A DNA stretch of 64,000 nucleotides from contig OX393573.1 of NCBI GenBank assembly GCA_947652115.1, positions 5,316,393 to 5,380,392 of the forward strand, given 5' to 3'. This document shows, piece by piece, positions 44,890 through 57,933 of this stretch (positions are counted from its first letter, which is position 1; each line of letters opens with the position of its first letter). Made by a program: the position numbers and the translations under genes. The notes under the pieces are model-generated. The model saw only the letters and a program-made list of their open reading frames with translations, was not told the origin of the DNA and ran no database searches. Origin of the DNA: Blastomussa wellsi (taxonomy: Eukaryota; Cnidaria; Anthozoa; Scleractinia; Plerogyridae).

Positions 44890-47800
44890 AGAATTTCCAT
44901 ACCAAACACTATCAATTTGTTATATAGGCCCATTTCAGGTGTCAAATAGTTCGATGAAATAGTCCAAACGAATGGAGTTTTCTTGCCATGGTTAACTTTT
45001 GTTTTGTATTTTGGCTGTTAAAATCGTTGTAATAGAGAGAAAGATCGAAGTTATTGTCGTCTTCCAGCCTAAATTACGCGATCGAATGAGTAAAAACAAG
45101 CGTTGAGTAGGGAACGTCGAGCGACTTGGCTGACGAGGATAGGAAGAGAAGATCTTACTTCAAATCCATTCGAGTTCATAAGAGTTTGCAGTGAACATTT
45201 CATATCAGGTAGGAAAATATAAATTTTCAAAGCTAAAGGAAGCAGATAGTCCGAATTAAATGAGACCGATTAAATTTTCTTTGCGTAGTCTCGCCGCATT
45301 CATCATTTATTGCTCAGTAGTCTAAAGCGAGCTAGAGAGTCTTCTTTCCATTTCTTAGGCAAATCTTCCTCAATTTGCGATAAAGCCAGAACACAGACTG
45401 GGCTCCTGGTCAAAATCGTGGCCATGATTACCGAAAAGTGACAGCAACGAGCCAGGAGGGGTACAATCCAACACAGAAAAGGACTGACAAACGTAGGAGG
45501 AGTAAGATTGCCTTTGACATCCTGGAGCTGTCCAAACCATCACCGATGCAAGATCAATGTCACACTTATGTCGAGGAATCAAACTGCAAAGCATGTCAGT
45601 CTGATATCACCGCTGTTGGGAGACTGTGAAAATGCTTCAATTAAAGAACAATTGTAACTCCCTGTGCAAGGCCTCCAGATGTGATTGGTGTAAATCTAAA
45701 CACCAATGTAAATATTCAGAATAATTGCTTTTCAGGAAGGGAAGTAGTCTTGACTAAAATAACGTTGAGAACTTAAACGAGCCGACGAAGTGCATGGTGT
45801 TTCGTAATTTATTTTTATGCTCTGTTTTTGCGCTACATTTGAACATTTTTTATTACTTCAGATACTTCTAGCTATTATTGCGATGAAATTTTCTGTCAGC
45901 GTTATTAATTTTAGCGAGTAATACATACATTATACAAAATACAATCAATATGCCAAAAAACAAACATGTCATTGTTAACTCTTTCTGTTGCTTACGTACG
46001 GATGGACTCGAAATTTTGCCACACAATCTTTCCAGTAGATTCCTTGCCCAAAGAAATCAAAGTATAAAAAATAATATAAACGGTATTTATAGGCAAAAAC
46101 TGTGCCATCGGCCCGAGGGTACAGTTTTCCTCTAGCTATACGGACCTCTCTGCCAGCAAATAACATAGACTCTCTTAATAAGAACGTCTAATTTTGTAGC
46201 TGAGGCTGAACGATTGCGATTTGAAGCTGAAAACGTTCTTAAGATGTTCTTAAATTTACGTAAATCAGGAAACCTATCAAAGAGCATTAATTTTGTTTAC
46301 TGACTTGCGCGACTTGCAATGAGCAATACATGCAGGTTCACAACGCAACATAAATTTACCAGACTTTACGGCAAAAACGCAGAAAAAAATTAAAAATGAT
46401 CTTAATAAGTTCTTTAAATTTTGGCTAATTTCAACGCCGACGTTCTTATAAAAAAGGTTCTTATAAAAAAAGAGTGTTTATTTATTGCAATTTCGTTGGC
46501 AACGGTCCAAACAAGAAACTATCCTGCGAGAGCTTCCGGGATCTTTCAGCTCTTCGATTAAACATTTCGATCAAACAGCCACTCAGTATATATTTGAATT
46601 GTGAACTATTCAGATTTCTTGAAAGGCCATTGCTTCCTTGTTATCATGCAGATAAAAAAGTGTTCGTTTGGGGTTTTTAATCAATTGCTTGAATTTGCAT
46701 CTCATTGAGCGGGGGTACATGTGGAACAAATCGAAGACCAGCCTGCAAAATCATATGAACCTTTTTCTATATTTTATTTCTAATACGTGAAAGAGCCATA
46801 CAGAACTGTCACTTTAGCAAGAAAAAGAAACAGGACTGAACGGTCTCCTGAGATTTGTAATAATGTACAACTGAAGATTCAAGAAGGCCTTACAAATAAA
46901 AACGTGTTCTTTGGTATATTTCGGGACTATATACTCGCCAGTTTCATAATTTGAGCTACCATAAACATTGTAGTGTAATAAAGGAAGGTATTTAGAACTC
47001 GAAGGGTCTTGCAGTGTATTATTTCCATATTCCACACTGACGTGCTCGTGTGTATTATATTTCATTTCCTGCTTTACGATTTTAATGCTATCTTTGCCGA
47101 TTCCTCAAATCACTGCTTCCTGCATCGCCCAAGGCCCACTTGATTTCAACAGGTCACGAAAATACGTATAGGAGATATTTGGTGCACATAGAGCAGATTG
47201 AACGGCCGAAATGTTAGGCGCCCTTATATTGGCCACCCATGCAGCCATTGAATGAAACAAACTTGAGGATCTGCACGCGTGTTTTGTGTTTCAATTTGTA
47301 TAATAACAATTATTGTTTTTTCAGTCGTAAACAAACAGATATTAGAAGATTAACGTTTTTACTTCAACATGAAAGATAGTTATCAAATAAATCAACTCCA
47401 ATCAATTTTCTATTTTCGTTCATTTCAGCTCTGAGTGGATTGAACAGTTTCTTACTAGCAACAAATGTCGCATTTTGTTTTAAAACGAAACGAATGTTTC
47501 GAAATGGATTTTTAATCCGTTTTGTTACGATAGCGCCGAACCAAATACACTCCGTCTTTATTCTCTTGCGCTTTTCAGCATTTATGTTTTTTTTTTTTAG
47601 TGCGTTGTAACTGTGTTATTTTGTTTTCACTGCAGAAAGCGCGATTTATATTATGGCCTTACCTCTGCACATTGCAAAAAAAAAAAAAAAAACGAATGGT
47701 TCCAAAATCACTAATAGTCCAACTCTTCAATCGATTCCATTGCCTGAGATGTTGAATTTGTCAACACAGGATTAGTAATGAAGTTTTAATAGTATTATGA

Positions 47801-48375
47801 CTACTATATTAAGTAAGAAGCGTTTGGGTGTCCCGTTTACTAGCATATGTAATTCTTTTTAGTCTTTTGAATAGTAATTTCTTTCCCAAGCGAACATAAT
47901 GGTCTTCGTATAATTCGTCTTACGGCCTATAACTAAATAAATAAATAAATAAATAAATGCCTTAGGAATAGAGTCAGCGGCGTTTGAAAGGGCGAAATAT
48001 TTGTAAATTGCATTTGATCATGCCTCGGCACAGAAAAAAATATTCGTTTTTCAGTAGTCAAATAAAGATGCAAAAACCTCAAATTATTTTCGCCAAGTGT
48101 ACTATGAATGAATAGTTTATGTTTTTTTATAACTGACTGGGTACCATGGTATTAAATATTGGTATATAACCTAGCATACGAGCAAACATAAGCGCAAGCA
48201 TAAGGTATATATTTTATAGCATAAGAAAAACTAAAAGAGTCATTCTTCGTATGCTGTCAATTAGCAAATAAAACAATTTCGCTCCCTTGTTGTTATGCTG
48301 ATTCTTGTTGGGAACAGTGTGGTTGTTATTGTTTCACTTTTCTATTGTCCATTGACAGACAGCCTGAAAAGGCAA
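44890..48375. other. Long stretch with no supported gene
   Basis: A frame at 45438-45629 (with upstream extension) is open but matches nothing I know. Poly-A (47679-47695) and (AAAT)n (about 47932-47958) runs are present. No exon with both splice sites and a known domain is seen. Confidence 0.5.
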
Positions 48376-48625
48376 ATGTGGAGGCGTTGGAAGCGTAACG
48401 TTATCGAGTGCGCTGTACTCCGGATCGGATGGTCCGGGTTCGAGCCTCTGCCGGGGCACTGCGTTGTGTTCTTATGCAAGACACTTAACTCTCCACAGTG
48501 CCTGTCTTCACCCAGGTGTATAAATGGGTACCGGCGAGGGACTAACATTCTATCCAGGGGGGGGAGTAGAAATACTCCATGTAGCTTCATGCTACAGAAA
48601 CCGGGATAAGCTCTAGCCTGATGCG
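48376..48625 (+). repeat. tRNA-derived SINE, copy 2
   Basis: B box GGTTCGAGCC (48437-48446), then GGGGCACTGCGTTGTGTTCT, a TGTATAAATGGGTACCGGCG core, CTATCCAGG and a GCTTCATGCTACAGAAACCG tail. Better preserved than the copy at 8778. It lies about 90 bases downstream of the GPCR stop. Confidence 0.75.
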
Positions 48626-48716
48626 CCACTTTGCTCGTGTGCAGACTTTATTTTACCTACCGAAAGGCAAATGATCAATTTACACATTTTTCAAGTAATA
48701 AAATAGGAAACACCAG

Positions 48717-49940
48717 TTAGTGCAGTTTTTTGTTTCTGTTTATGGTATCCACGAAAAGGTAATGTCTCGACATCTGCGTTTTGTGCTCCCTGGTTTGCGA
48801 ATTCTGCCCAAACCGTCTGTTTATTTTATTGCCCATTGGAATTGGTGCTACTCGTTGTCTTTTGCTTTTCCTCAAACCATGGGGGCCGCCAAATGAAGTC
48901 GAATCCTCAGGACCATGTCTTGGTATCACTAAGAAGGGTCGAACTTTTCCTATGGCAACCGGTTTACGGTTTTGCCTTCTGGGTGTATGATTTTCCCGAA
49001 CGTTGATCTTCCTTTCGTTGGTACTTTTCTTATTCCATGTCAATCGCATGAAAATAAATGGATTTGCAATGTACATGACAAACAACAAAAGCTGTAAGTA
49101 GATCCGCATGTCATTGCAATATAGACAGGTTTTAATTCCACCCACACGCAAGGCAAATGCCCAAAGAGGTGTTGGAGCCACGCTTACCAGGTAAGCTGCA
49201 ACAATTTTCATTGTCAAAAATATCATCTGCTTCTCCGACCGCGTGCGTCTTTGGCAGGAACTATTGAGTCTTCTGGCCAGGTTTCTCATCGATTTTAACG
49301 AAAGCCAGTTGGTGAACACGACGAAACTACATGTAAGTACAAAAACAAGCACGAGCAAAACGATCATTGGTTCTGAGTAAGGGCCTTCTGTGGATGAAAT
49401 TAGTATGCAGTTCGTAGAATCGATTTTGATTACGAGATGAAGAAGTCCTACTAGAAATGGAACTACCCAAATGATGGCAAGATACCCCTTGACATTACCT
49501 TTAGTAATTCTTCGTCGAAACGGTCTGCAAATAAAGTCGTAGCGATCCAAGCTCAGAAAGCAAATATTGATGCTGTCGGTAATGAAGAAGTAAGTCAGTG
49601 AAAAATATCGTGCTCTGCAAAGAACAGCTGGCACTAGAGTCCATTCAACGAACGAAAGGAAAATTGTGGTAAAAAGGCTGGGCATTCCAATCACACTACT
49701 AAATGTTCCAATTACGCACAAATTTTGAAGCAAAATTCTATAAACAGTCCTACTTCGAGGGGACTTCCATAGTCTCGCAAAGAGTACCGTGTTGGCGAAA
49801 AATGCAAGAACCATTTCCAGTCCTATGATTATCAGGGACACCTTGATCGCTGCAGAAGAATAAATCGACGCTATTCCGGACTCGGGAAGTTTTAGAGTTT
49901 TTTTCAGGTCCTGCAAGGTAGAGTTATTAAAGGCCGCCAT
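48717..49940 (-). CDS. Rhodopsin-class (class A) orphan GPCR, intronless
   Basis: The 407-residue single-exon protein has seven hydrophobic segments (about 32-56, 66-90, 108-133, 152-171, 190-213, 240-262, 278-300). Landmarks: N50 in TM1, C108 and C178 (probable disulfide), DRY at 132-134 followed by DFICRPF, W158 in TM4, P256/P258/W260 in TM6, and NPFIF (293-297) in TM7 in place of NPxxY. N-glycosylation NNST is at residues 5-8. The C-tail of about 110 residues is very basic. TM2 has QNLCV instead of the usual LAxAD sodium-site Asp, so activation may be atypical. Intronless GPCR expansions are common in corals. The ligand cannot be told from sequence. Confidence 0.88.
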   Translation of the reverse strand: MAAFNNSTLQDLKKTLKLPESGIASIYSSAAIKVSLIIIGLEMVLAFFANTVLFARLWKSPRSRTVYRILLQNLCVIGTFSSVIGMPSLFTTIFLSFVEWTLVPAVLCRARYFSLTYFFITDSINICFLSLDRYDFICRPFRRRITKGNVKGYLAIIWVVPFLVGLLHLVIKIDSTNCILISSTEGPYSEPMIVLLVLVFVLTCSFVVFTNWLSLKSMRNLARRLNSSCQRRTRSEKQMIFLTMKIVAAYLVSVAPTPLWAFALRVGGIKTCLYCNDMRIYLQLLLFVMYIANPFIFMRLTWNKKSTNERKINVRENHTPRRQNRKPVAIGKVRPFLVIPRHGPEDSTSFGGPHGLRKSKRQRVAPIPMGNKINRRFGQNSQTREHKTQMSRHYLFVDTINRNKKLH

Positions 49941-52900
49941 TTTTTCTGACTGATAAGAAACAAATTTCTGCTACGTACACTGGCTTTCAATATCATTCAT
50001 AGAGAATGCTTAGGGCATGACTTCCGCTCAATCATAGCTCTTTCATGAAGAGGAAAATCATTTTCGGCGCTGCCAATAAGAGGGAAAGTAACAATGAAGA
50101 CATTACATAATTTGCTAACGTTATTCCATTCCACCTATAAAAAGACTTGAAAAAATAATTAACGGAAGCCGAAGGGTAAACAGCTAAATTAGAATATATA
50201 CACTTGAAAACCATTAGGGGGCCGGGTAATGAATACAACACGTGCTATTCTTTAACTAGTCTGTGCCTTAGCCATGCCCAATTGTGATAACCGTATCGAG
50301 TACACAATCAGTGATGTTTACATTCGGAAGTGGAAAACATATAATATTAGAATAACACAACATGCGACTTTTTAAATACAGGTAAAAATGTTCTTTCTTT
50401 CCTCCCTCCTTGATCTCAATGGGATTCTAAGTAAAGTGAACTGCAATTTAGAATTTTACAGCTCATTTTTATGCACTAATTGAACATAAGCTATAGAAAA
50501 ATACTTTTATGTCAATTCCAAAACCAGTTTACTACCTTTAACAAGTGTAATATGACATTAGCACTCCTTAAAAGCTCCAGTTTTTCGTAAGAGTCGATTG
50601 ACGCTTCGAAGCAGTAATATTAAAGCGAAACAAAAAGTAATTTGCATAAACTTCAAAGGCTACATTACCGACAAGCCACACATTTCATTTTCATCTATTT
50701 TCGCACCGAAAGAATTAACATATCAAAAATGCTAGGCCAAGAAAATACTGTAATTTACTTGACATTTGATTTTTTTTTAAGAAAATAAATGTCTTTCTTT
50801 GGCAAGTTGCACCTGGCGAGAGCTGGTCAATAGACACCTGTGTTAGCTAAGTTCCATATTTGCTACTTAACGTTTTCGACCTCAAGAGAAAAAAAAGACA
50901 CTATGAAATATATTTGTTTGAATTATGCCGAACGCTGAAGATCTTGCCAGCTACGAAACATGTTCAACGAGATCGAGAATGAATGAATCATCCACTCGGC
51001 AGCTGCCAGGACAAACTTGACGGAAGTTTCTTTGACATTGCCGAACAATAGATAAAATTCAAATCGAACTTAACAATTATTTCGTCTTGCGCTGTGTGTT
51101 GCGAAATGAAAAGTCAAAGAACGCTTTCGTCAAAATTAAACAAAAAGATTAAAAAAGAGTCCGAAGAACGTTTTTTCACAATTTCATAAATACGTATGCA
51201 TCTCGATAGGGTCATGGTGATTGTTTTGTTTTATTATACAGTAAATTTCGCGTTCTTTTACTTCATGATGTAGTGATATTCGATTGACTAAAAGCGATCT
51301 GCTTCCAGATGGGACTGTAACAACTCGCCGTATATATGTCTACAAACGTTAACACTGACGTTTAAACAACGTTATACACTTATTGGAATCGTCCGAGCCC
51401 AGTGATATGGAAAGATATTTAAGTCGAGACTTCATTTGGGCGAGGCCGAAAGTCGAGCCCAATATTGAAGTCGAGAAATACATTCTATTCGGCACCTTTC
51501 TTTAATTGTTTTTTTAACTTCTGAGCAAATGCGTTAATCGTCTTGAAATGAATAGCTCCGGTCTGAATTTAAGATTACCGAATTAATGACGATTTTTTTT
51601 CAATCGATCTGTCACAGCTTCTCGCGGCCTCGAGATCTACGAAACAACAGTGTTTATGGCTTTTTAATGCTTTGAGAACCATTTCTGTAAAGCACTTTTG
51701 TTCCAGAAGCCTTTGTAGGCAATCTTTCAAATTCATAACTTTGCTTCTAATTTTTGCTGTAAGCTCATAAGTTCACACATTTGGACTAACATTGTGCCAT
51801 CGATGTATCATGGCCTCCTTTGCTGACGCTGACTATCACAAGTCAGAGAAACCTCGGGAAATCGTGACGTCATGCGCGTGCGCGGTGCCTTTTTCCGCGA
51901 TGTCGCTAGCCAAGGCTATACTGCTGTTCTTGGATCTAAGAAATTATTATCAAGTAAGCTATAGTCTGTTCCAGACTGTGGTTTTGTGGTTTTCCTTCGC
52001 TAGCTTCGCCCGCGTTCGCTGGCCTTTCCTTCCTGAATTGCGTACATCACGACCTTGACCATGATTCTGGCCGAGACATAGGCCTTGTTCCTCAAATTTA
52101 CTCTAACCCTGATTATTGCTTATCAGTTTCCTCTTCCAATGGGTGACGTGATAACCAACAATGTTGAAAACAAAGACAACTAGATTTAAAGGATCGATAT
52201 TTTGAGTTACTCCTTTGCAACTTAAATTACCCTTAGTTTGATAAGGAGAAAAACACCAAAGGAGTGATTCTAAACCAAAATGGAACAAGGATGGCTTGTG
52301 ATGGAGAAGATTGAAACGCATTGCAAATGATGATTTACAAAAATTTGGGCTAAAAATTAAAGTAGCTTAAAGTGCACAAACGATGACGTAGCCCCTTAAA
52401 AAGGACAGCTACAGTTTGACTACGGTGTGTCTGTTAAGTTTACAATAGGATTTATATGAAGCCAGGCGGTCACACAACTTCCAAAATTTTACAACTTTAT
52501 TGGTTTTCTTCCATGTTCCATGTTTTCCTAATCTGCTAATGATGGTCCATGGGTCTCGCTTTCATTAGTTCTTAATTACAAATCGTCACTAAAAATAAAT
52601 TATAAAACAATTTTAAGAACTATTAGATTTTCCAAGTCTCAAGAAATACTAGTTTTACAATTGATAATTATTTCTCGCTGTATGGAGTGATACGCAGCCG
52701 ACAAGGCGCATAGTCCCGGGTTTGGTATAATCATCTCATATCCAACAGCTGCGAGTGGAATAACTGTTTTTCTAAAAGCTCAACATCGTAATTGCTCAAA
52801 TACCATGATGAGTAAGCCAGTGAAAACTCTTCAATGATTATCGAATGATCCATTTTCTTTAAAAATTATAACCTTAGCTAAATTTAATTTCGAAACTACA

Positions 52901-54785
52901 CTTCCACACTCTTGCTATCGCGTGATAGCCTTTACAAATAAAAATAAATATATGATTAGATTGTCCTCTTTCCAAAGAGGCAGACAGGCTAGTAGATTGG
53001 TGTATGAGTAAAACCGGCATATAAATGAAAGCTCTTTTCGCGAAAAAGGAACTGGCGACCACAAAATGCAATCTGTAAATACTTATAAGTTTGTTAAGGG
53101 GTTATAAGAGAATTTACAAGCAAAAAATGGTGATCGGTCTTGGAGTATGAGTTAGGCTTGCTTCCGTCATCAGTCGTTTAGGGCCAGAGGGTTCTGCTGA
53201 CATTAAAAAAGAATTCAAATGAAGAGTGTATAGTAATCTTGGAAATCCGCTGTGAATCCAAATCTGTCCACGTGGCCGGGAGATTTTCAGCGATGCACTT
53301 CGTGCGGGAGGGCACGGGACAAATGTTACCGATATAACTAATGCCAGCGAACAAGAAAACATAACATTCCAGATGAACTCTGAAGTTCTAGGGGGTAAAG
53401 GGGCTCGTGGACCCGACCCCACTTATTTTCCCGATTTTTTCGCTATTGATCCCCGCATTCGGCGTCGCACAGGACTCGCCACATAAATTTATTAACCACC
53501 CCCTCCTCCCCTAACTCAAGGTCTCGATTCGTCACTGGCGAGGTATACTTTCAATGAGATTTGCTTTCTTTTACCTAGGATTAAAAGTTATAACTGATTC
53601 TGAATTATGTTGGGGCCATAGGGTACAATAAAAGCATGTTCAATGGCTACGTAAAAATGAGTAAATTTAAGTATTAAAATTCACCTTTTATCCTTTTGCA
53701 ACTTTCCATTTTTTGATGTTTGACAGTCTATGGCGAAGTTTGTTTCTTTGCTCCATAAAATGATCAGATGTTTGGCAGTTATCGCAGAGGACTGAGGATA
53801 CAAGAAAAATGAATGAGCTCTTTTAAGGTCATACAGGACACTTGCTCTCTTTACTTATGCATTTATTGAAAGAGTATACAGGAACTTCGACGACCAAAAC
53901 CATCCTCAAACATGCAAAGTGCATTTCTTGGTTCTTTGTATTAGCAATTACATGTTATTGATCTGAGCTTCATGTCTCCTTGTACCCGTTAACAATCATC
54001 ATATTAAGTAGATCCACGGTTTTAAGCAACGGACGTTAACGTTGTTGTAAAGATTATCGATTCGGAAGGTTGACGTTTTCTCTGCCGATAAAGAATGACA
54101 GGTGCTGATTCACAAGGAATTTAAACTTGGTATACTCTATCGTGTCATGGCAGAAGATAATTTCAAAATATAGTCTTTCAATAAAGAAGATTCAACGTTT
54201 TAATTAAGTCTAGATTTTAAATTTTTTCTCTCTTACAATCCGATATCTTATAGCAATTCGTGAAATCAAGAGTTTCCTTCTGTCATGACACAAAAGAGGT
54301 AATAATTTTTCACTTATTTCTGTTTGCAGTTCGAGCTGTAATCTAACTAAAATTCACATTACAATCACGATGCACAATTAATTCGCGGTTAGACTGGCAT
54401 TTTGAAGTATTAGATTAGGTGAAAATGGAATACGCACATGAATTGATTTAGCATGTTAAGTTGGATAAAAATAAATGTTTGGTGGAGATCTGATTCAAAC
54501 TCAAGCAAAAAGAAAATTCCAAAATTGTGATTTTTACCGCCCACACGCCAAACATTTATCAATAAAAACACGAAATTGAAACTTCTATATTTCTTAAAGA
54601 TTGAAACAGATTTCCCAGCATGGTTAAATTTGATATGGCCATTACATCGGTGAACCTTTTTTCATTTAGTAAAATGTTTAAAAATATAACTCTTACCACG
54701 AATTGTGCTATTCTGTCATCCCCTAACTATCCCTGATCAGTTTTAGAGAAATGAATAAATTAAAGCTATAAAATACCACACTTTC
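49941..54785. other. Non-coding stretch
   Basis: No exon with a known domain. Open frames at 51792-52058, 52103-52321 and 53114-53422 lack domains and splice support. If the EGF gene and the PAN gene are one, this is intron. Confidence 0.5.
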
Positions 54786-54936
54786 CAGTGGCGGATCCAG
54801 GTGGACGGTCGGAGGGGTCCGGAGCCCCCCCTTTTTTCCCCTACTTGTTTGACGCTAAAATTCTCGCGTCGACAGGATCGTCTATTATTATTCAACTTTG
54901 GACCCCCTGTATCAAAAATTCTTGGATCCGCCCCTG
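54786..54936. mobile_element. hAT-like MITE, copy 2, flanked by CTTTC
   Basis: CAGTGGCGGATCCAGG at the left and the inverted CAGGGGCGGATCCAAG at the right. CTTTC occurs directly outside both ends (54781-54785, 54937-54941). The ends are those of the 33647 element. Confidence 0.8.
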
Positions 54937-55095
54937 CTTTCTAAGAATGTTTCTTGGTGAATATATGAAGAGTAAGGCTACAGCGAAGCCTTAAGCACAT
55001 CCCGAACCTGCTATCCCATCTTCGATAGCATTACAGTACAAAAAGACATCCCATCCCATGTAAGTTTAAGCTTTTCAATGAGAAAAAAAGTTTAC

Positions 55096-55125
55096 CTGTC
55101 TGGTGTAGAGTTTCAGGAGAAGTAA
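55096..55125 (-). CDS. Candidate 30-bp linker microexon
   Basis: Between a TTTTATAG acceptor and a CAGACAG/GTAAAC donor the minus strand has a 30-base segment that keeps phase 1 on both sides and would add ITSPETLHQT after the last EGF exon. There is no homology to support it; phase and splice sites fit. Confidence 0.3.
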
Positions 55126-55786
55126 CTATAAAAGAGATAAAGGAAGATAAACAGATCACGAAAAATTCTCGCAACTAAACTATTCTTCTCTACTTTATTG
55201 ATAGGTCCTCAATTTTCAAGAGAGGAAAAAGAGCTGTGTGACTTTGAGCAACTACTAAATGACATTAATAGTAACGTTTATTCTTCTATCACAATGTGTT
55301 TTTTTTAAAAACTCACGTGAGTGTTAGTAATCGATCACGTCATCCAGTTGACCGATCACTATTTTCTCTTTTATCTTGTACATGTCCAGTAAGCATGAAT
55401 TCAACATCAAAACAGATAAACGCCTCTAATGGTGGATCTCTATTCAATTAATTATCCTTATAATTCATTCTACCATTTGTTAATTAATTATTATCTAATA
55501 ACTTTATTAAATCTCGGACGTGTACGCAAAAACTCATAACTCCCGCTGTGGTGCAAGCGTGTGTGTGTGGAAAGGGTTGATGGAAACCTCCTAAAGTTTT
55601 CGTTCTATTAAGTCACAGTCACACAAAATCCATTTTGACCAGAAAGCCCTTAGTTGCTGTACAGGATGACGTAATCATTGTTGGCTATCACATCATTCGA
55701 CTTCATCTAACGTTAAATCAAGCCACATTTTAGAGAATACAAATATTGATCAAGCGAGTAACTGCAAGTGAGAGGGTCATCCTTAC

Positions 55787-55900
55787 TTTCACAGCTTAAT
55801 CCACTCCAACCAGGGGTGCAGTCACACTGGTATGTCCCGTGTGTTTCGGTACACGTCCCGCCATTTTGACACGGATTTATCGGAAGGCATTTAGACTCAG
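55787..55900 (-). CDS. EGF exon 4 of the proline-rich EGF gene
   Basis: 114 bp, phase 1-1: ESKCLPINPCQNGGTCTETH, then GTYQCDCTPGWSGLSCE. All six cysteines and the GWSG turn are present; a standard non-calcium EGF. The donor is AAA/GTAAG. Confidence 0.9.
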
Positions 55901-56151
55901 CTAAAGAAATGTAGATAACGAAAATATGTCATTTTGGTGAACGTGGACATCTCCGTAAACAGAAGCTGGACCTCTTTATACCATGTGGGCACTGTTGTTC
56001 ATGCATAGCAATTTTAAACGAAGGAAATATTTCTATTGAGAGGTTGCATTGTGGATTTTGCATTTCACAAAGACGAAATTGATAACTATATTTTGTGTAA
56101 TCTAGCTAGTACATTGCAATTCGTACTTGAATTTCACGGCTGAAAACAAAC

Positions 56152-56262
56152 CTTGGCAATTTCGTCCCATCCAGCCTATTTTACAAGTACAGGAGTAGGA
56201 GGACCCATCTGATGAACAAGTAGCAGCATTTTGACAAGGAGATGGCACACATGGGTCTGGTC
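56152..56262 (-). CDS. EGF exon 3
   Basis: 111 bp, phase 1-1: GPDPCVPSPCQNAATCSSDG, then SYSCTCKIGWMGRNCQ. The usual GG before the third Cys is AA. The acceptor TTTCTTTTGCAG is strong. Confidence 0.9.
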
Positions 56263-56735
56263 CTGCAAAAGAAATAAACTTATTTCAAACACATTAAGGT
56301 CTTCCCTCCTCAAAATAAAGTGTTTATTTTTCAGCTTTTCTCAATAGGCATTTATTAATAAACAGGTAATGAACAAAGTCATGTAACTGATCAAATTATC
56401 TGTTAGTCGCCTACAAATGCAGCAAATGCTGCACAGTGCAAATCTTCGAAAATGCACTACAGCTCCACATAGCCAAATGAGCCGTGTACAACAACAGGGA
56501 AGGGGTAAGGAGGGTTTCAAAGTGTTCCTCCCTACTGCCTAAGCCCACCTGGAACTCATCTTCCCACACAAAGTATGAGAAAAATACAGGCATTTCTTTC
56601 AAAGCGAACAGAATGGAACAATGTTGTTTTTTAGAAGTTGATACAAACGACAAGAAAACGTAATGCAAATAACATTAGAACGCCGCGGTTTCCCTTATTA
56701 ATGGCATCGTATTTCGATCTATTGTGCTTTTATAA

Positions 56736-56830
56736 TGATGATGATGATGATGATGATACTGATGATGATGATGATGATGATGATACTGATGATGATGATG
56801 ATGACGACGGTGGTGGTGGTGGTGGAGGTG
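56736..56830. repeat. (GAT)n/(GGT)n microsatellite next to an EGF donor
   Basis: Interrupted GAT triplets (ATACT breaks) pass into GGT triplets and end about 10 bases from the donor of EGF exon 2 (56841, minus strand). On the transcript it is an ATC/ACC-rich run at the start of the intron. Confidence 0.9.
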
Positions 56831-56840
56831 ATTCACTTAC

Positions 56841-56951
56841 GATCGCAGCTCTTTCCAATAAATCCTCTATTGCAAGTACATTCGTAGTCATGTTCAACTT
56901 GCGAACAAGTTCCGAAGTTTTTGCAAGGATTGGGCATACACATGCTTTGCT
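56841..56951 (-). CDS. EGF exon 2
   Basis: 111 bp, phase 1-1: QSMCMPNPCKNFGTCSQVEH, then DYECTCNRGFIGKSCD. Six cysteines. The donor is GATC/GTAAGT. Confidence 0.9.
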
Positions 56952-57219
56952 CTGCAAAAAATTCAGATTCAACAAATTAATACAGGATACAAACTAAACA
57001 GGGGTGATCTTTACTGGCAAGATATGTATAACGCAAACATAAATAAATTTCCTGGCATAAAGGCATACGCTCAGACATGTGGTACATTGAATGATTTATA
57101 CAACCGCTTCAGCCGTCATTTTTTTCTTGTATACTTGAAGCTTTTTTGCGCCCTTGGGGACACAATCAGACACCAACCTACAAAAAGTGTACTATCGAAA
57201 AGTTATTACTACACTTAAC

Positions 57220-57253
57220 GTATTTTTTTTTTTTTGGTGGGGGGGGGGGGGGG
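57220..57253. repeat. T-run followed by G-run in the intron
   Basis: About 13 T, then GGTGGGGGGGGGG-type G run; on the transcript it is a C-run then A-run. Similar G/C runs occur at 7355, 10284, 21674, 39172 and 40352. Confidence 0.85.
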
Positions 57254-57362
57254 ATTTTGCCGTTCTATTGGATTTCTCACTGAAAATGTCTGATTTTGAC
57301 TTAATTGTTAACGCATTTTTGTCAGACCGCGTTAATTTATTTATTCTGGTACCTTTTCTCAC

Positions 57363-57482
57363 CTTCACAATGTTTTCCTTGGAATCCACTTGGGCAGTGA
57401 CACCTATAAGTTCCCATATAAGCGGAACACGTTCCACCATTAAGACAAAGGTTCACAAGACACTGGCCATTACTTATGGACT
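57363..57482 (-). CDS. EGF exon 1
   Basis: 120 bp, phase 1-1: ESISNGQCLVNLCLNGGTCS, then GTYRCHCPSGFQGKHCE. Six cysteines. The preceding Ser/Asn-rich segment links it to the short exon at 57933-57868. Confidence 0.9.
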
Positions 57483-57867
57483 CTGTATAATTACAAAACA
57501 CAGTTATGATAAATTTGCGAAAAAAATAACCTAATTCTACTTTTTTGAAGCTCCATTTTTGCCAGATAGACAGGGCCTTTTTCATATCTCAAGCAGTGTA
57601 ACTTCCATACATAAATAAATGCGCGTTTGAAACTCGCTCCCAGACAGTATGAGAACAATAACACCATTTAAAGATTTTAAGACAGCCATAAAGGAAATCA
57701 ACTAGTGTTAGATTTAACTATAATTTTATTTAGGCTTCATTAATGTATTCCAATAATTTATTTGATTTATGTATTTTCTTTCTCGAAGATATTAGCTCAA
57801 TAGAGCTACTCTAATAATTCGAGTTGAAATAAAGTGTATGATCATGATGATGATGGTGATGACCTAC

Positions 57868-57933
57868 CTGCAGGATGCTCTCTAATGTATGGATCAGTGG
57901 GATAATGATCCTGCGAGTAATCTGAATTTGATT
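57868..57933 (-). CDS. Acidic linker exon
   Basis: 66 bp, phase 1-1, with good acceptor (ACCTTTTCAG) and donor (GCAG/GTAGG). It encodes ESNSDYSQDHYPTDPYIREH then PA, a Tyr/Asp-rich linker between the proline-rich part and the EGF exons. No known domain. Confidence 0.65.

Noticed and set aside
45354..45629. Possible exon with basic TQKRTDKRRRSK segment
   Set aside because: Open for about 80 codons, but there is no known domain and no clear acceptor/donor pair.
46814..47065. Tyr-rich frame resembling a receptor tail
   Set aside because: Only motif-level resemblance, with no membrane segment or splice sites nearby.
51792..52058. 88-codon open frame
   Set aside because: No domain; the composition looks like chance translation.
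53114..53422. 102-codon minus-strand frame
   Set aside because: No match to any domain I know, and it does not link in phase to the EGF exons.
56638..56997. Plus-strand frame with Asp/Gly repeats
   Set aside because: It reads through the GAT/GGT microsatellite and is antisense to a sound EGF exon.
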